Below, piece after piece: positions 48,487 through 60,860 of a stretch of 64,000 bases of DNA. Below the pieces are notes generated by a model that was not told where the DNA came from, made no database searches, and saw only the letters and a list, made by a program, of their open reading frames with translations. Both the position numbers and the translations under genes were made by a program. This DNA is from Straminergon stramineum. Lineage: Eukaryota > Streptophyta > Bryopsida > Hypnales > Calliergonaceae. Every line of letters begins with the position of its first letter. The first letter of the stretch is position 1. The DNA is taken from NCBI GenBank assembly GCA_963920665.1, contig OY987271.1:14635350-14699349 (forward strand). The letters are read 5' to 3'.

Positions 48487-49206
48487 CCCCGAAAATGGTG
48501 TTCGCAAGGGTAATGGTTACCCTTGTTGGCTTTTCCGGATGGAGGATCGGAACGAGGAATTGTAAGAGTCGGCGGTTCCGCTCATCCTTATAGTCTTCTA
48601 TGGCGTATCCCTCCTTCGGGTTTACTGCACCCTCGAACTTGCCTCGGACAAAGTCATCCTTCCAGCTAGCCATCCCAAATCCTCCCGGCCAGAAGCTATA
48701 AACTGTCCTCCAAACCTCTTCCGTCCAAAGGGGCGGAACCGCTCTCAGTGTATTGTCCCACTCATTGGACACTTTGCCCAAGAGTTCCTGCACGAAAACT
48801 TCCTCCTTGAACCCCTAGAGCTTGGTTGCAAACCCTATACAACCCATGGAGTTCAAGTCGTCCATGAGTTCCACTCGGGTATCCTCTGACACAGGGATAG
48901 CCGGAACTACTTTCTGAAGTTTGACATCTACTGCTGACGACGAACTAGCATGACCTCTAGTTCTCTTGCGCTACAGCATGGTCGCGGACGCGCTACTCGG
49001 AACCCTTTCCAATTCTACCTTATTGTTGCTCTCCTAGCTGCACATTCCGTTCCTTTCCTTCACTCACCGATCTCAACCAGAACCCAAACTTACACTCTAG
49101 CGGACACTATAACACTCGTGAAAAACATTCAAAACAGTGACTAACACGGAAAGCAGAAACTAACAAACACGAGGAGCTTGAGAGCACTAGAAAATGGAAA
49201 AGTGAA
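48477..49206 (-). mobile_element. Element A fragment, right half of the copy split by MULE-1
   Basis: This resumes the A copy broken at 31473. It starts with the duplicated CCTCTCAGAG and encodes VTITLANTIFGALRG, KFEGAVNPKEGYAIED, SFWPGGFGMASWKDDF and KVSNEWDNTLR on the minus strand. It ends at GAAAATGGAAAAGTGAA where element B begins, so the last part of A (about 320 bp in other copies) is missing. Confidence 0.85.
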
Positions 49207-52200
49207 TGTCGCGAGTCGTAATCTTAGAAGTCACCATGTTAGTATTTAAGGGTGTATAAGTATATAGAATTTTTCAAAATTCTTAATAGGCAAAAAGGAT
49301 TAGAACCCTCTTAGCCTAAACATCTCCCTAACACTGAACAGATGCTCCAAGTAAGCCGTAATGGAATATAGGACGGATCCGGATTCCGGAAACCCAGATA
49401 GCGACAACCTACTGTCTAGACTTTCGGTCTAGAAATAGGGACCTGTTACGGGTGAACGGTCTGCTTTACGAACATTTAGTATTTTGACGGGTACTTAACC
49501 CCGCCACGACCATTTGTTCTTCCTCTTTTTCCACAACTGTTTTGTGCGCGCATAGTTGAGTGAAAGAGTGGTGAGTTAGAGCTCGGGTGAGAGGTGATAG
49601 TGTGTTCGAATTTTAGAGTGGTTTGAGATGGCGGAGGGAGATATCCAGAAGACGTTGGTCATCGGCCGGATGGTTTGTCCAACCATTCTGGAAAGGCTGA
49701 GAGACAGATCCCAGCTAGAGGATGACCTTAGTGAGATAGGGTGTGTCGGTTTGTTCATGCGGCCGTAGACCGTAAAGAACGACCGGATGATCTAGGAGTT
49801 GATAGTAGGAGCGTCAAACCAGTATGAGTTGACGGTGAGAGGAAGGTCTCAGACCTGGACTGATGAAGTCTGGGCTAAGGTTTACGGATTTCCAAAGAAG
49901 GGATCCAGTTTAGCCTCCCGGACGGACAAGTTTACGATAGGAAAGTTCAAGAACGCAACCCATTCTAAGGAAGGGTATGCGATTAGTGACTGCCTAGATC
50001 CACGACATAGGCATGTCCTAGAGTTCCTGATCCCTATCTTGTATCCGGAAAAGCCTACCTGAGTTACGGTTATGGTAGCCAACACCATATTTGGTGCTTT
50101 TGAGGGTAGACCAATCAATTGGGGCAAGGTGATTGGATCCGTAGTCGCCAAGCTTGCCGCCAACGTAGGGAAGGGAAAAACCAGCCCCATAGGGCCGTAT
50201 CTTTTCCATCTGTACCACCACGCAGAGCTTCTCAGCGATGCGGAAATGGTGGAGTACAACACTGGAGCGACCATCCTTCAATACGGCTTGACGGAAGAAG
50301 TGACAACCGAGCAGCCACCAGTGGAAGAAGAGGAGGATCCGGAAGAAGACGAGCAACCCTTGGAGCGGAGGCACCGGAAGTCGATAGATCCGACATCGCG
50401 GGGAAAACTTTCAGCTCAATAGAGGATCTCGGAAGAGGAGGAAGGAAGCATATCCGGGTTCTTCAAGATCGGATTCAATTGGGTACTCCAAGCACAAGAG
50501 TACCACGAGAGCCTAATGGATCTGCTTAGGAGGATTAGTCAGGAGTTGAAGACGGAACCGGAAGACATCCTTGATGCATTGAAGAAACTTCCAAATCCGG
50601 AAGTCCTCGAGCGGAAGGACAAGCAAATCATAGCGCTGGAGAAGGAGAAAGTGGATCTTCAGGCAAGACTGAGCTGGGCGCAAGGGGAGATGGCTGCGGC
50701 AAAGCAAAGGGAGAAGGAAGCCCTGCAGCTGCTGATGAATTTATCCGGCTTAGTAGACAAGCCGGCCGATATGGTGATGAAGGCGGCTCTAACCCACAGG
50801 CGGTTGACCAAGGAAGGGCACCTCACTGGATCCAAGTTCATTCGGATACTCATGGACTTCTCCTCACGGATGGAGCTCACACTCAAGGAGATGAGGCAGT
50901 TGCTTGGACGGATCGACCCCGACCGGGTAATGGACTTCTCCAACTTTTCGGAGATCCATTTCGACACGAAGACACCCGTCAAGCTCACCGCTTGAATGCC
51001 ACTACCTTCAAAACCGGAAGCCCCACGGGAGACTCTCCGATACTCTACGGAACCCTTCTCCAAGCAGCTGAAGAAGACAATTCGAGGGAGCGTGAAGTCA
51101 GCACCTGAGCCAAGCATGCAGCCGGATACAAGACGGGAGTTGGCGCCTCTAGAGATTACGGTGTCTCCACCCGTCCCAGTGTTCAACCTTGCGGAAAAAG
51201 AGCCACTGCCAACACCTCACACCGAAGCCCGTGGCCAACTGATAGAGCGGATTGGGGGGTTGTTGAATCCAGCCCGATCTCATCTGGAGGAGTTCGAGCA
51301 TATGGTGGAGGAGCAGCAACCAAGGAAGGAGATCGAGCCCATCGTGTTGGATGAGACGTCTCCAAGCGAGGAGAACAAGAGGGAGATAACTCAGATTGAG
51401 AAATCTGAAGAGGAAGAGTACTGAACCGGATTAGAGGACGACGACGACGAAGAAGCGGAATATTCTCCTTCGGAAATTCGAAAGATACAGACTTGGGCGG
51501 CGTTACGGATGACCCCCATCAAGGCGACCCTGAAAGCAACTCCAAGGTCATCCACACGAGCACCAGCGAGTCAAGGCGGGAGCAGCCAAAAGAAAGCGCG
51601 GAAGGGAAAGTAGATAGAATTTTTCTTTAGGTAGATAGGACTTTACTTTTGAACTGGATCCGGATTTTCAAGTGTGGGACCGGGTTCCGGATTTCTAGGA
51701 TCTCACCTTTCCCAGATTTCTCGGGGTGTTTGTGAGTGGTCACCTAGATTTCCAGGTGGCCTTTTTGGCTTTGGTTGTTTTCAGTTTTAAGGGAGGTACA
51801 GGATTGTTGCCTCTCATTCCATCCTAGCGTTATAGTTTGTATTTTGTCATCTTTATTTTAATTTGAGCCACCAAGTGGACCCTCAGGGATTGATCTGTTG
51901 TATATCCAACTTCCTTGTGTTTCCTTGTGAGTGTTTGAAGTGTAATTAAGGAGGAGGAAAGGAGGAATCCGGATCTGAGGGGACTAGGGTTTGAGTGTTG
52001 AGGAACGTCTATTACGTAGTCTAGACTAGTGAATTTGGTCTTGAGCACGTGTCTTTAAACTCCTGGAACGGGAATCCGATTAGGAGTAGTGTGGGTGTAG
52101 ATCCAGAATACCAGGGAGGGTTCCGTGTGGAGATAAACAACCACCAGTGGAAGAAACCCCATATCACTTATCAGAAGGTCAGCCAAACCCTAGGATCAGT

Positions 52201-52681
52201 TTAGCGAACAATTTACAATCCTTACCTTAGTTCTAGTTTTTGTTGGTCTATCGTTGTAGTGGAGAAGGCTTGTTACGGATCTGAGTGACCTGCTTTTCGG
52301 GTTGGCCATCCGGAAGGTTGTGAGAGTGTTCCCATTCAATTGAGTGCAGCAGTTGGTCTAAGTGTGTGTTTTGTGGTTTTGAGAGAGAAGAGAGAGTGAG
52401 AAATACGAGTGGTGAGTCCCTACCCCTCTATACAATCAAAGGTGGATCCTTTGAGGGTAAAATAGAGTTACCAAAAACCAGTGTTTGTGAGTGAAGTGAC
52501 AGATCTGAAATCCGGAAACAGAGCGAATCCAGATTGGATTCCGGAAAGAGAGAGCTTAAGTTGGTAGAACGGATAATCGAGGCTTGCAACAACATATTAG
52601 AATCCCTTGGGACGATATTTCGAGTTAGTTTACACGTTTGGGTGTTGTAAATGGTATTTACCACATGCTACACGTACGACA
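49207..52681 (+). mobile_element. Element B (3.5 kb, TGTCG...CGACA ends)
   Basis: The unit begins TGTCGCGAGTCGTAATC and ends GCTACACGTACGACA, so it has TG...CA ends like A. The right end is confirmed by the separate fragment ending at 30931. The left flank is GTGAA inside element A and the right flank is GGACT before the MULE-2 transposase, so no target duplication is left and the copy is probably a recombinant. The 3' part shares motifs with A (for example GTGACCTGC followed by a CGG-TTG box at about 52286-52310 and 41960-41980), so the families are related. Confidence 0.72.
49628..51613 (+). pseudogene. Element B protein, related to the A protein
   Basis: One frame of about 660 codons runs from ATG 49628 to TAG 51611-51613 with stops at 49766 (TAG), about 49793 (TAG), about 50060 (TGA), about 50420 (TAG), about 50993 (TGA) and 51422 (TGA). 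The N-terminal half aligns with the A protein: WTDEVWAKVYGF, KFKNATHSKEGYAISD, VLEFLIPILYPEKP, VANTIFGAFEG and SPIGPYLFHLYHH. The TGA near 50060 falls where A has Arg (PEKPTRVT). Downstream are an acidic Glu/Asp/Pro-rich stretch, a coiled-coil-like region (LERKDKQIIALEKEKVDLQA) and a Glu/Pro-rich tail not found in A. The stops fit C-to-T or G-to-A change. A Gag-like role is possible. Confidence 0.6.
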
Positions 52682-55600
52682 GGACTACTTGGATGGCGGT
52701 GCATAATGGGCAGCTACCTCTACCGGTAGATTTTATCACTCAAATAAAATGATTAATTATCATACCTACCCTAATTAATGTATTGCTCACCCAAATTTAA
52801 TTTCCAAAATGAAACGGTGCTACATAAGGCCATTTGAATTTGGATGCCTTCTCTGATCCCAAAGTTTCATTGCCTCTCAACGTCCCTTAGCTCCTACTTT
52901 TGTTCCACGAGGATGGCTTGTATTAGAGTGCATGGTCAAGATGCTCCACTTGTGTTTTCCGTAGACGATGGACAATTAGCCAAGGTCATGAGTCACCTCC
53001 TATACATACACTTCAAATTTGTAGAGTCCTCCATCTACATTGAAGAGGAAAAATTGTCCCAATCGAGTGAATTGGTGCAATCCATTTCGGTTGTCAAGAG
53101 TCTAGATGCAGATGGCCATTGCTGGTACCTAGCCCCAGGGAACTACAGGGCTTATGGACTTCCGCTTTCCATGCTAGGGGTTTCAACAGAAATTTGGAGT
53201 CGATAGTCGGATAACTCCACAATCGACATGCCATATGTTACACGCACGGTAACACCCAGTCCACCTCGTGAGGGCTTCCAGGTGCTCTGTGAGAGTACAA
53301 TTCTACGGTCAGTGAAGGTAGAGAAACTAGAATCCATCATAGAATTGTCGAGTGAATCAAAAGGGGAGTCACCTAATGTGATGCTTGAAAAGAAACAACG
53401 CCCAATCCCTTTTGAGTCGAGGGAAAAGGCTTCTATACACTCAGAACCAAACACCCCCTCCAATAGTCCAGCCCCATCACTATTGTCACGTCCTCTAGTG
53501 CACCCATCACCGACTCAATAGGTCAGCATAATGGAGTGCTTCAAGAGATTGGCGACCGTGCGGCGTTCGCGGAATGAACTATCCAATATGGATGTCAACA
53601 CCGTGAAGTACTACCGTGTGTAGTACTTGCCGATTGATTTCAACGGGGACGTCATCTTCGAATTGCCCCCATGTCGATCTATATCCTCCTCCTCCGCTGC
53701 CAAGAACCTCGAGGGAATGGTCAGGCGGTACAATGGACACCCATGGTGTAAGCTGATGACCACGAACATTCACAATTCCGACAACCTCAAGTTCCATAAG
53801 TCATAGTGCGTTGGACACCTTGCTTCTCAAAATCCTGAATGCAATTATGTAAAAAGGGCTTCCAAAATGAACGAAACAGAATGGACCGGTTACACAATCT
53901 GCCCTTTTGCTAAAGGGGGGACTCCTCCCAAAGATTGTACTCTAGTATGCAAAGTCTGCAAGAGCCCCCTTGTGTGCTTGAATGCATGTGATCCTAGAAT
54001 TTACTACGTATATTGCGATAATGAAAAAATGACTAGGGCTGCTATACACTTTGGAGATCATACGCACCCAGTAGCGAAGGGTGTATATAGAGACTCCACG
54101 GAGAAAATCTCGGGACTCATTGCACAACAAGTGGCCAAAACGCCCATGGCCACCAACTCTACAATTGCACTTTCTACTAGCAAAGAGTTCCTCACGAACT
54201 ATTTGTTTCACAATGGAGAGGGGGAGAAAGAGATGTTGAAGGGAGAGGAACTAGAGGAAGTCATGGATTGATTCCAATATCTTAGCAGTCCGAACATTAG
54301 GAATGTCATTTCATCGTTTCGCTCCAACAACAAGGGAGGGGTCATCGACAACATCATGACAATGAAGAAAGAGTCAAAGTTCAAGTTCATACATGACAGT
54401 GTCTTCCCAGGACAAGGAAGGGAGAAGGTCTACCTCTTCAAAATGCTCACAGAAGGACCCGGAAGTGGAGTGGACCTCGTCAAACGAATGTAACCAGGAG
54501 GGGATTTACAAAACGCATGGATATTGTTTGACCACCTCAAACGCGTCAATGAGTGGAGTACCATGGCATGCCACATGTACGATGCGGAGTACAAAAAAGT
54601 CATGACCGTGGCCACTTGCGATATACAATCGGAGAACACGAAGATCCAAGTCCAGTTCTGGAGATCTCTAAACACGGTCATGGCAAGACATGGAGTGGAA
54701 CACACCAACTTTAAAGGATTCATGGATGACAGCGCGACGGCCAATTGGAATGCGGCGCGGATTGTCTATGGAAGTGGGTTGCCCAATGAGAAAATGGAGA
54801 ATTGCGAGAGAACGTGTTTGCTACATTGGAGTAGTTTGCTCCACAAGCATACCCAGAAGCACATCAAAGAAGCATTCCAACAACAACACATTACCCTCTG
54901 CAAACAATACAAAGAATCCAAGATTGTCGAAGAAGTAGAGACGCGGTACCTCGCAATTCAATCCTGGTGGTTGTCATCGGGTGCTACAAGTGAAGAAGAC
55001 CTTCATCACTTGGACCACTGGCTAGCATTCTAGCATTTTCGATACCTACAGTGGAGAGGCTTCATGACTATGGTAAGTGACTTCGTAAGCTGATTTTGAA
55101 ATATCCGTTCCCCTCTATCTAAAGCAGTTGTTGATAAATAGAGGTGTACCCTCCAAACTTAGGGGCATGTTCGTGGTGACTTCGATTTATACCATTCATG
55201 TAGGAATTAATTTTACCTTTTCCGAATTCATTGATGAGCATGTGGTGGGGGACCCAAATGAGGGGTTCAAGGATAGGGCACCTAGACCTCAGTTGAATCC
55301 GACTGAAGGTTCTGGGTTCAAATATGTTACCTTTTTTTGGGAGACTCCCACTCCAGAAGGAGCTCTTGGACCCCTTCCTCAGAATCTCATGTCAATCTTT
55401 TTCCTCCAAAGTAGACGTCTTGTGTAGTGCTCATTCGTGGAGAAGAGAATCTCTTTTGTATTTTTACATTTACAAACGTCTTGTTGTGTAAGCAAATGAG
55501 GTTCATACATTTGCAATGAGTCCGAGATGATCACATGGGCTATTAACCCTCCAATATGAAATTGGATGTCCTCACTCATGTGTTATGGATGGATGGATTT

Positions 55601-58600
55601 TGTCGCAGCACAGGATAAGTAAATTCCCTGTTATGCTCACAAAAATCACTCTAGAGCATAACAAAGTGACTCTAAAGATCGAACCTACCAGATTCTATGA
55701 AGTATTTACTTGATTTGGACGAGTAAGCGCTCTCACCCTCTAAAACTTCCTTTCCGGTCCCAGATCTAAAACCGGAAACAAATAACCACCTAGAGGATCA
55801 GGACCGGATTACTTCCCTTCCGATTCATAAATCCTCCGGTAAACCCAATTCTCCCAATCTCCAGGACCTAAACAATTTCGGTCCTGGTACTACTTTGAAC
55901 CAATCCGCTCCGACTGGTTCCCGTATCTTTCCAACACTCTTCCGATTTAGTTTTGCCTCTATTGGACCATCAAAGGGTCCACCGCTTAGGTTTCTGAGTG
56001 GTAGGCCCACCACTCCTACGGATTATAGTGGTTGAAGACCAACTGTTCTCTCCCCTCCTTTCCTAACTAACTCGAATCCGGTTTGATCCCTCACAGCAAT
56101 CCGAACAGCAATCCGGAATGTAGGTCACATAGAGATCCCCCGTACGATCCGCTCTTACTACAACGACCTCAATGCCAGCTCCTACTCGTGCGAAGCTAGG
56201 TGGCTACAAGTGTACTCGTTTGTTCCAACAGTAATTAGGATCATTCCGTTTACCAACTACGGTGATGAGACCTCTCAGAAGGTCAGACACTCAACTGGAT
56301 TACCCGTCCAAGAGTTCTAGCGCGACTAAGGATACCCTCCCTATCCGCATAGCCTAACAGCGGCTATCTCATTTGGAACTTCAAAACCCTAGATCTTGTT
56401 GAGGTACTGAAATACACTCCCAATACTTACACAACCTGCGCACACACTAAGGATTGGAAACTATCGCACTAAGGGGAGAAATCTAACCACAACTCTGCCT
56501 TACACCTTCCTAACTCCACATCATGCAAACCTGCCAAGTTTGGGAGACACACACAACAATAGAGCGCATACAAAGGTACAACCAAATTGCAAAAAGAAGA
56601 CTCCCAACGTCCCTCGCGGGCGCTGACTATATACATTTCAAAAAGTTACAAATGGGCGGGAAAACTCACGAAAGTTCCGCCGCCATCTCGGTCAGACTTT
56701 CCGGTCCTATCTACTCCCCACTTGGACCGGAACAAGTTCCATATCCGTTCCTACTCTACCTACCCTATACATCCTAAGTTCCTATTTGCGATCCTATGGT
56801 CGCGCTGTCCGCTCCCGAGTCCATCTGCTCAAAAACCTCGTTTAGGTTCCAACTCCTCCTGATCTCCTGAGGTCAAGGAACTGGATTGCCTTCTTTGGAC
56901 GCGAGCGGTGAGTCCAAGTCGATGGCGGTTCCAGGCGTGCTGGCTTGGGTCGTTCTCTTCGACTTGGGGGTCGTATCCTTCCCCTTGCTTGCCGTCACTT
57001 CCGGGAACGAATCCGGGAGAGAGAGATCAAAGAGTCGGATACCGCGAGAGCAGGTTGCTCCCGACAGTATCTGGGTACTCTCCTCCATCTGGTCCGCTGC
57101 CTTCCGTGCCTCTTGCATTGCTGCTTCTACCTGCTCGGCAAAGTCGTTGAGGATCCTTACCATCCGGGAACCGGATAGCTTCTTCTCCTTGTGCACCCGC
57201 TCGTCAAACAACTTTGCTTTGGTGAGGGCCGTTCCGGTCTCCCCGAATGTGGCCTTCACTTGCTCCATCATCTGCTGAGCATCCTCTGCGATAGATTTGG
57301 TGGCTGCGAAGTTCTCGTGGTGCACCAAGATCTCCGTCTTCATCCGATCCACCTCCTCTTGTAACCAGCGGATCTCTGCTTCCTACTTCCAGGACTCAAC
57401 CGAATTAGAAATACAAGCCGCCACCTTTTCCGGTAGCTCTCGGTTGGGTGTTGCTCCCACCAACTGCCCGATGGCTACGACTATCCTTCTCTTCCGTTCC
57501 CAATCCATCTGGATGTCACAAAGGACCTTCACCAGAGGTGGGAACAGATCCTCGGGATCCATTGCCTTCTCTTCTTCCGGTTTCCCTTCCGAAGCGGGAG
57601 TGTTGGGCCCAAGTGGTGTCCCTCATTTGTTCGGGGAGGTAGTCTTGTGACGCTTGACCAGCAGTACTGGCGCCTCCTCGTCTTCTGACTCTGATTCCTC
57701 TTCCGGTTCAGAACCGGATTCGGTCTCCCGATCCGATCTTGATTCCCCATATCTGAGCACTACTTCTTGATTCTTATACACCTCGTCCTCTCTGTCATTT
57801 AGGAGTTGATGCGACTGATAGAGGTGCATCAAGTAGGAGCTTACTGGAGTTGCCCTACTCTTTCCGATTCTACTAACTAACTGGAGCACCAGATCGGAAA
57901 TGATCCGGGCCCAGTTGACTTTTCGGTCCCCTCTCAGAGCCTCGAAAATAGTGTTCGCAAGGGTAATAGTTACCCTTGTTGGCTTCTCCGGATGGAGGAT
58001 CGGAACGAGGAATTGAAGGAGTCGGCGGTTCCGCTCATCCTCACATTCCTCGATGGCGTATCCGTCCTTCGGGTTGACTGCTCCCTCGAACTTGCCCCGG
58101 ACGAAGTCGTCCTTCCGGTTGGCCATCCCAAATCCTCCCGGCCAGAAGCTGTACACTAACCTCCAGACTTCTTCCATCCAGAGGGGTGGAACCACTCTCA
58201 GTGTATTATCAAACTTGTTAGACACTTTACCCGAGAGTTCCCGGACGAAGACTTCCTCCTTGAACCCCCAGGGCTTGGTTGCAAACCCTATACAACCCAT
58301 GGAATTCAAGTCGTCCATGAGTTCCGCTCGGGTATCCTCTAATAGTGGGATAACCAGAACTACTTTCCGGAGTTTGACCTCTGACGACGAGCTAGCCTGA
58401 CCTCTAGTCCTTTTGAGCTGCGGCATGGTCGTGTACGAGCTGTTGGGAACCCTTTCCGATCCTGCCTTACTGTCGCTCTCCTAGCCGCACGTCCCGTTTC
58501 TTTCCTTCACTCTCCGATCTCAACCAGAAATCAAACTAACACTGTAGCGGACACTATAACACTCGTGAAAAACACTCGCAACAATGACTGACACGGAACG

Positions 58601-58944
58601 CCGAAACTGACAAACACGAGGAGCGCTGGAAAATGAAAAAGTGAAAAGAGGTGCGACTGGCCAGGCGAGCCCCTTTATACTGGCTGGACCCCATTGCCAC
58701 CTCAGCACGACCTAATCCGGATCCGGTTCGTCTAAGGTATTCAATCCGTCACTTATCCGATTTGACATCCGCTCTTATCTGTTTATTCTCTGGAAACAAG
58801 ATGGAATAGATCTTGTCGCTAACTCATTCTCCACTTCTATTTCCGCTCCTTATGGTTTCTTAACCAAATCCGGATACCCTTATCTAGCTATCCGGTTAGT
58901 ATTACTAAGGAAAACCAAAAAAATTAGAATTTCATGCTGCCATA
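55601..58944 (-). mobile_element. Element A, copy 3 (full length, TSD GATTT)
   Basis: On the plus strand it begins TGTCGCAGCACAGGATAAG (55601) and ends TTCATGCTGCCATA (58944; CATA instead of CACA, one C-to-T change). GATTT flanks it on both sides (55596-55600 and 58945-58949), a perfect 5-bp target duplication. It sits in the MULE-2 transposase intron, only about 10 bp before the exon 2 splice acceptor. Confidence 0.88.
56774..58426 (-). pseudogene. Element A protein, copy 3
   Basis: The frame starts at ATG 58426 with MPQLKRTRGQASSSSEVKLR and ends at TAG 56774-56776, about 551 codons. Internal stops are TGA 57623-57625 (CGA in copy 2), TAG at about 57384-57386 (CAG in copy 1) and TGA at about 56879. 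Same domain plan as the other A copies. The second-position codon CAG (about 58418-58420), which is TAG in copy 2, is intact here. Confidence 0.65.
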
Positions 58945-60589
58945 GATTTGTAGAAATTGAGTTTGGAGGAGATGACCGACCTACCTTTCTGCAATTTGTC
59001 TGAAACAGTTCACAACAAATGGCTTCAAATGTCGGGAAAGCGAGGAGGCAACCTCTTCGACACAACTTGCGATGGCAGCATTCGTGCATGGATGCAAATG
59101 ACCAACTACCGGGCATACCTCAAAGGACATGCATCTGGATCCGGGCTATCCAAGGGGGAGCTCAAATTTAGAGCTACGAGACGAAGTGGATGTGCCAAGA
59201 AAATCAGAGAAGCATTGAACACATTGCTTGGAGCAGAGGGGGTGGGAACAAGAATACCACACTTGGAAGGAGAGGAAATCCTTGGGAGCATGAAGAGGAA
59301 GTTGGACATACCCATTGGTGATGCCAGAGATTCACATAGACCGGACAAAGTGAACTTCTCTCAACCGCATGTGAGAATCAGGTCCACAACGGCTTCTCTT
59401 CAATCTTTGGAAGGCCCAAGTGAACAACCTCAAACCCAGAACCCTAAACATGTCACTACAGCATTTGAAAGTGACTGTGACACCTCCAAGTGGCACATTG
59501 CTAGGATCAGCTACAAGTCCAATGCAAAATGCCACACACAACAACGGACCACCAACATCAGGTGCGCCTCCAAAATCGCAAGGGGAAGGAAGGGAACACC
59601 AGCTCCAACCTATCGGGGCAGAAAGGAAGATTATGGGAGCAAGCGGGAGGTGGTTGTCGACTTCTGGTTCTGTTGGGATGACATTGAACGATGTGTAAAG
59701 GGTACAAAAAGGAAGTGGATCATTGACTGGCCTGAGGTGCCAAAGGTGTGGCCTGTTCTGAGTGGGACCAACCTCAGTAGGGAGGAGACTCTCCTGTTGC
59801 AACATGCAGGCTTCCACCTTCTAGAAAGGCCAACATTGTCCCCATGGCGACTCTTCACCATGTCGAAGGTTTTCCAGACTGTATTGTATAACCAACCAAC
59901 GCCCAAGAACCTGAATGCATATCCAACGGTTAGGAACAACCGAACCATTTGGAGGATAGCCAATGCACCAACTACGGAACAACAGAACAAGTGGGAAAGT
60001 GCAGCAAATGTTAAAGGACAAATACTGGGAGTCACCTTGCTCCCCTTTCCAGACCTTGGTGCAATAGTGGCGCTTGAGACAGGGACAGACACTAATAGAA
60101 ACATCTATCGAATTATAGTGGGTATGTTCCCCACGTGCACATGCCCAGACTTTGTGAATATGGTTGTTTCAGCTATTGGAGGTTGACAACAATACGCGAA
60201 TTGCAAACACCTATACTATTTGTATAGGTACTTCTGCAAGATGGACATCCATGAGGACAAATTCATGCATGCACCTAGTTATAGCTTTAATGGACTAAAG
60301 CTACTCCTAGTTTGAGCAAGAATCATTACAATTCCAAAATAGGCAACCCTACATTTATCCATGTACCTCAATTACATAGTATTCATTCACATATATTGCA
60401 ATTGAAATGATTGGCACTGTACTAAGGGAAAATGTTAATGCATTCTTGAAATATAGAAGCATGTTTGATAAGTGAAGTGCTTTGTTGCCAATTCATATAG
60501 ATGACTATATTTCCAAGTCTTTTTCCTAGTTTCAAAACGTCTTTATAGTCTTTTTACCTCCAATGTGTTCCCATTCATTTTCCCATTTT

Positions 60590-60860
60590 TTAAATTTATT
60601 TTTTTATTTAATTCCTGTGTCCCCAGTTTTCTTTTCCCAATTTTAATCCTTTCCCCATTTTTTTTTCTCTTCCCAATTTTTTTCCTATCCCCATTTTTTT
60701 CCTTTTTCCCATTTTTTTCCTTTCCCCATTTTTTTCCTTTTCCCATTTTTTTCCTTTCCCCATTTTTTCCCTCTTCCCCTTCTTTTTCCTTTCCCCATTT
60801 TTTTCCTTTTCCCCTTTTTTTTCCTTTCTCCATTTTTTCCCTTTCTTCATTTCTTGGATT
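60590..60860 (+). repeat. Pyrimidine-rich microsatellite-like tract
   Basis: Imperfect repeats of TTTCCCCATTTTTTTCC (about 15-17 bp) fill the stretch. Long open frames on both strands here encode only Phe/Pro/Ser or Lys/Gly/Glu strings and are a by-product of base composition. The tract lies between the MULE-2 transposase stop and the right inverted repeat. Confidence 0.85.

Larger units (their letters stand above)
52913..60315 (+). pseudogene. MULE-2 transposase (Mutator-like, SWIM zinc finger), interrupted by element A
   Basis: Exon 1 is 52913-55072 (720 codons, phase 0, donor CTATG|GTAAGT) and exon 2 is 58954-60315. The intron holds element A copy 3. The protein (about 1,175 codons) aligns throughout with MULE-1. 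Features: N-terminal Cys/His finger (LVCKVCKSPLVC ... AIHFGDHTHPVAKG); DDE-like core with TVATCDIQSEN, GFMDDSATANWNAARIVYG and ERTCLLHW; EEVETRYLAIQSWWLSS; exon 2 with PHLEGEEILGSMKRKLD and FWFCWDDIERCV; and a SWIM finger, CTCPDF ... NCKHLYYLYRYF. Start chosen at MACIRVHG; an upstream in-frame methionine at 52844 lies before the region conserved with MULE-1. In-frame stops include TAG at about 53204, 53519, 53621, 53804 and 55031, TGA at 54269 and 60184, and TAA at 54491. MULE-1 has Gln at 54491 and Trp at 55031. Confidence 0.83.

Noticed and set aside
30697..52681. B fragment at the left and full B at the right as the two LTRs of one giant retrotransposon
   Set aside because: No primer binding site follows the left copy and no polypurine tract precedes the right one. 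The DNA between is A sequence broken by a MULE, and the flanks fit two B insertions into A.
7781..60315. Reassigned genetic code (TAG and TAA read as Gln)
   Set aside because: The many Gln-to-TAG changes suggested it, but stops also fall at Arg (TGA) and Trp (TAG), paralogous codons at the same sites are ordinary CAG, CAA, CGA or TGG, and the Ty3 element is open over about 1,345 codons.
7781..60315. Repair of stops by U-to-C RNA editing, as in hornwort and fern organelles
   Set aside because: That editing is known from organelles, whereas these are intron-containing nuclear transposon genes. TGG-to-TAG stops could not be repaired by U-to-C change.
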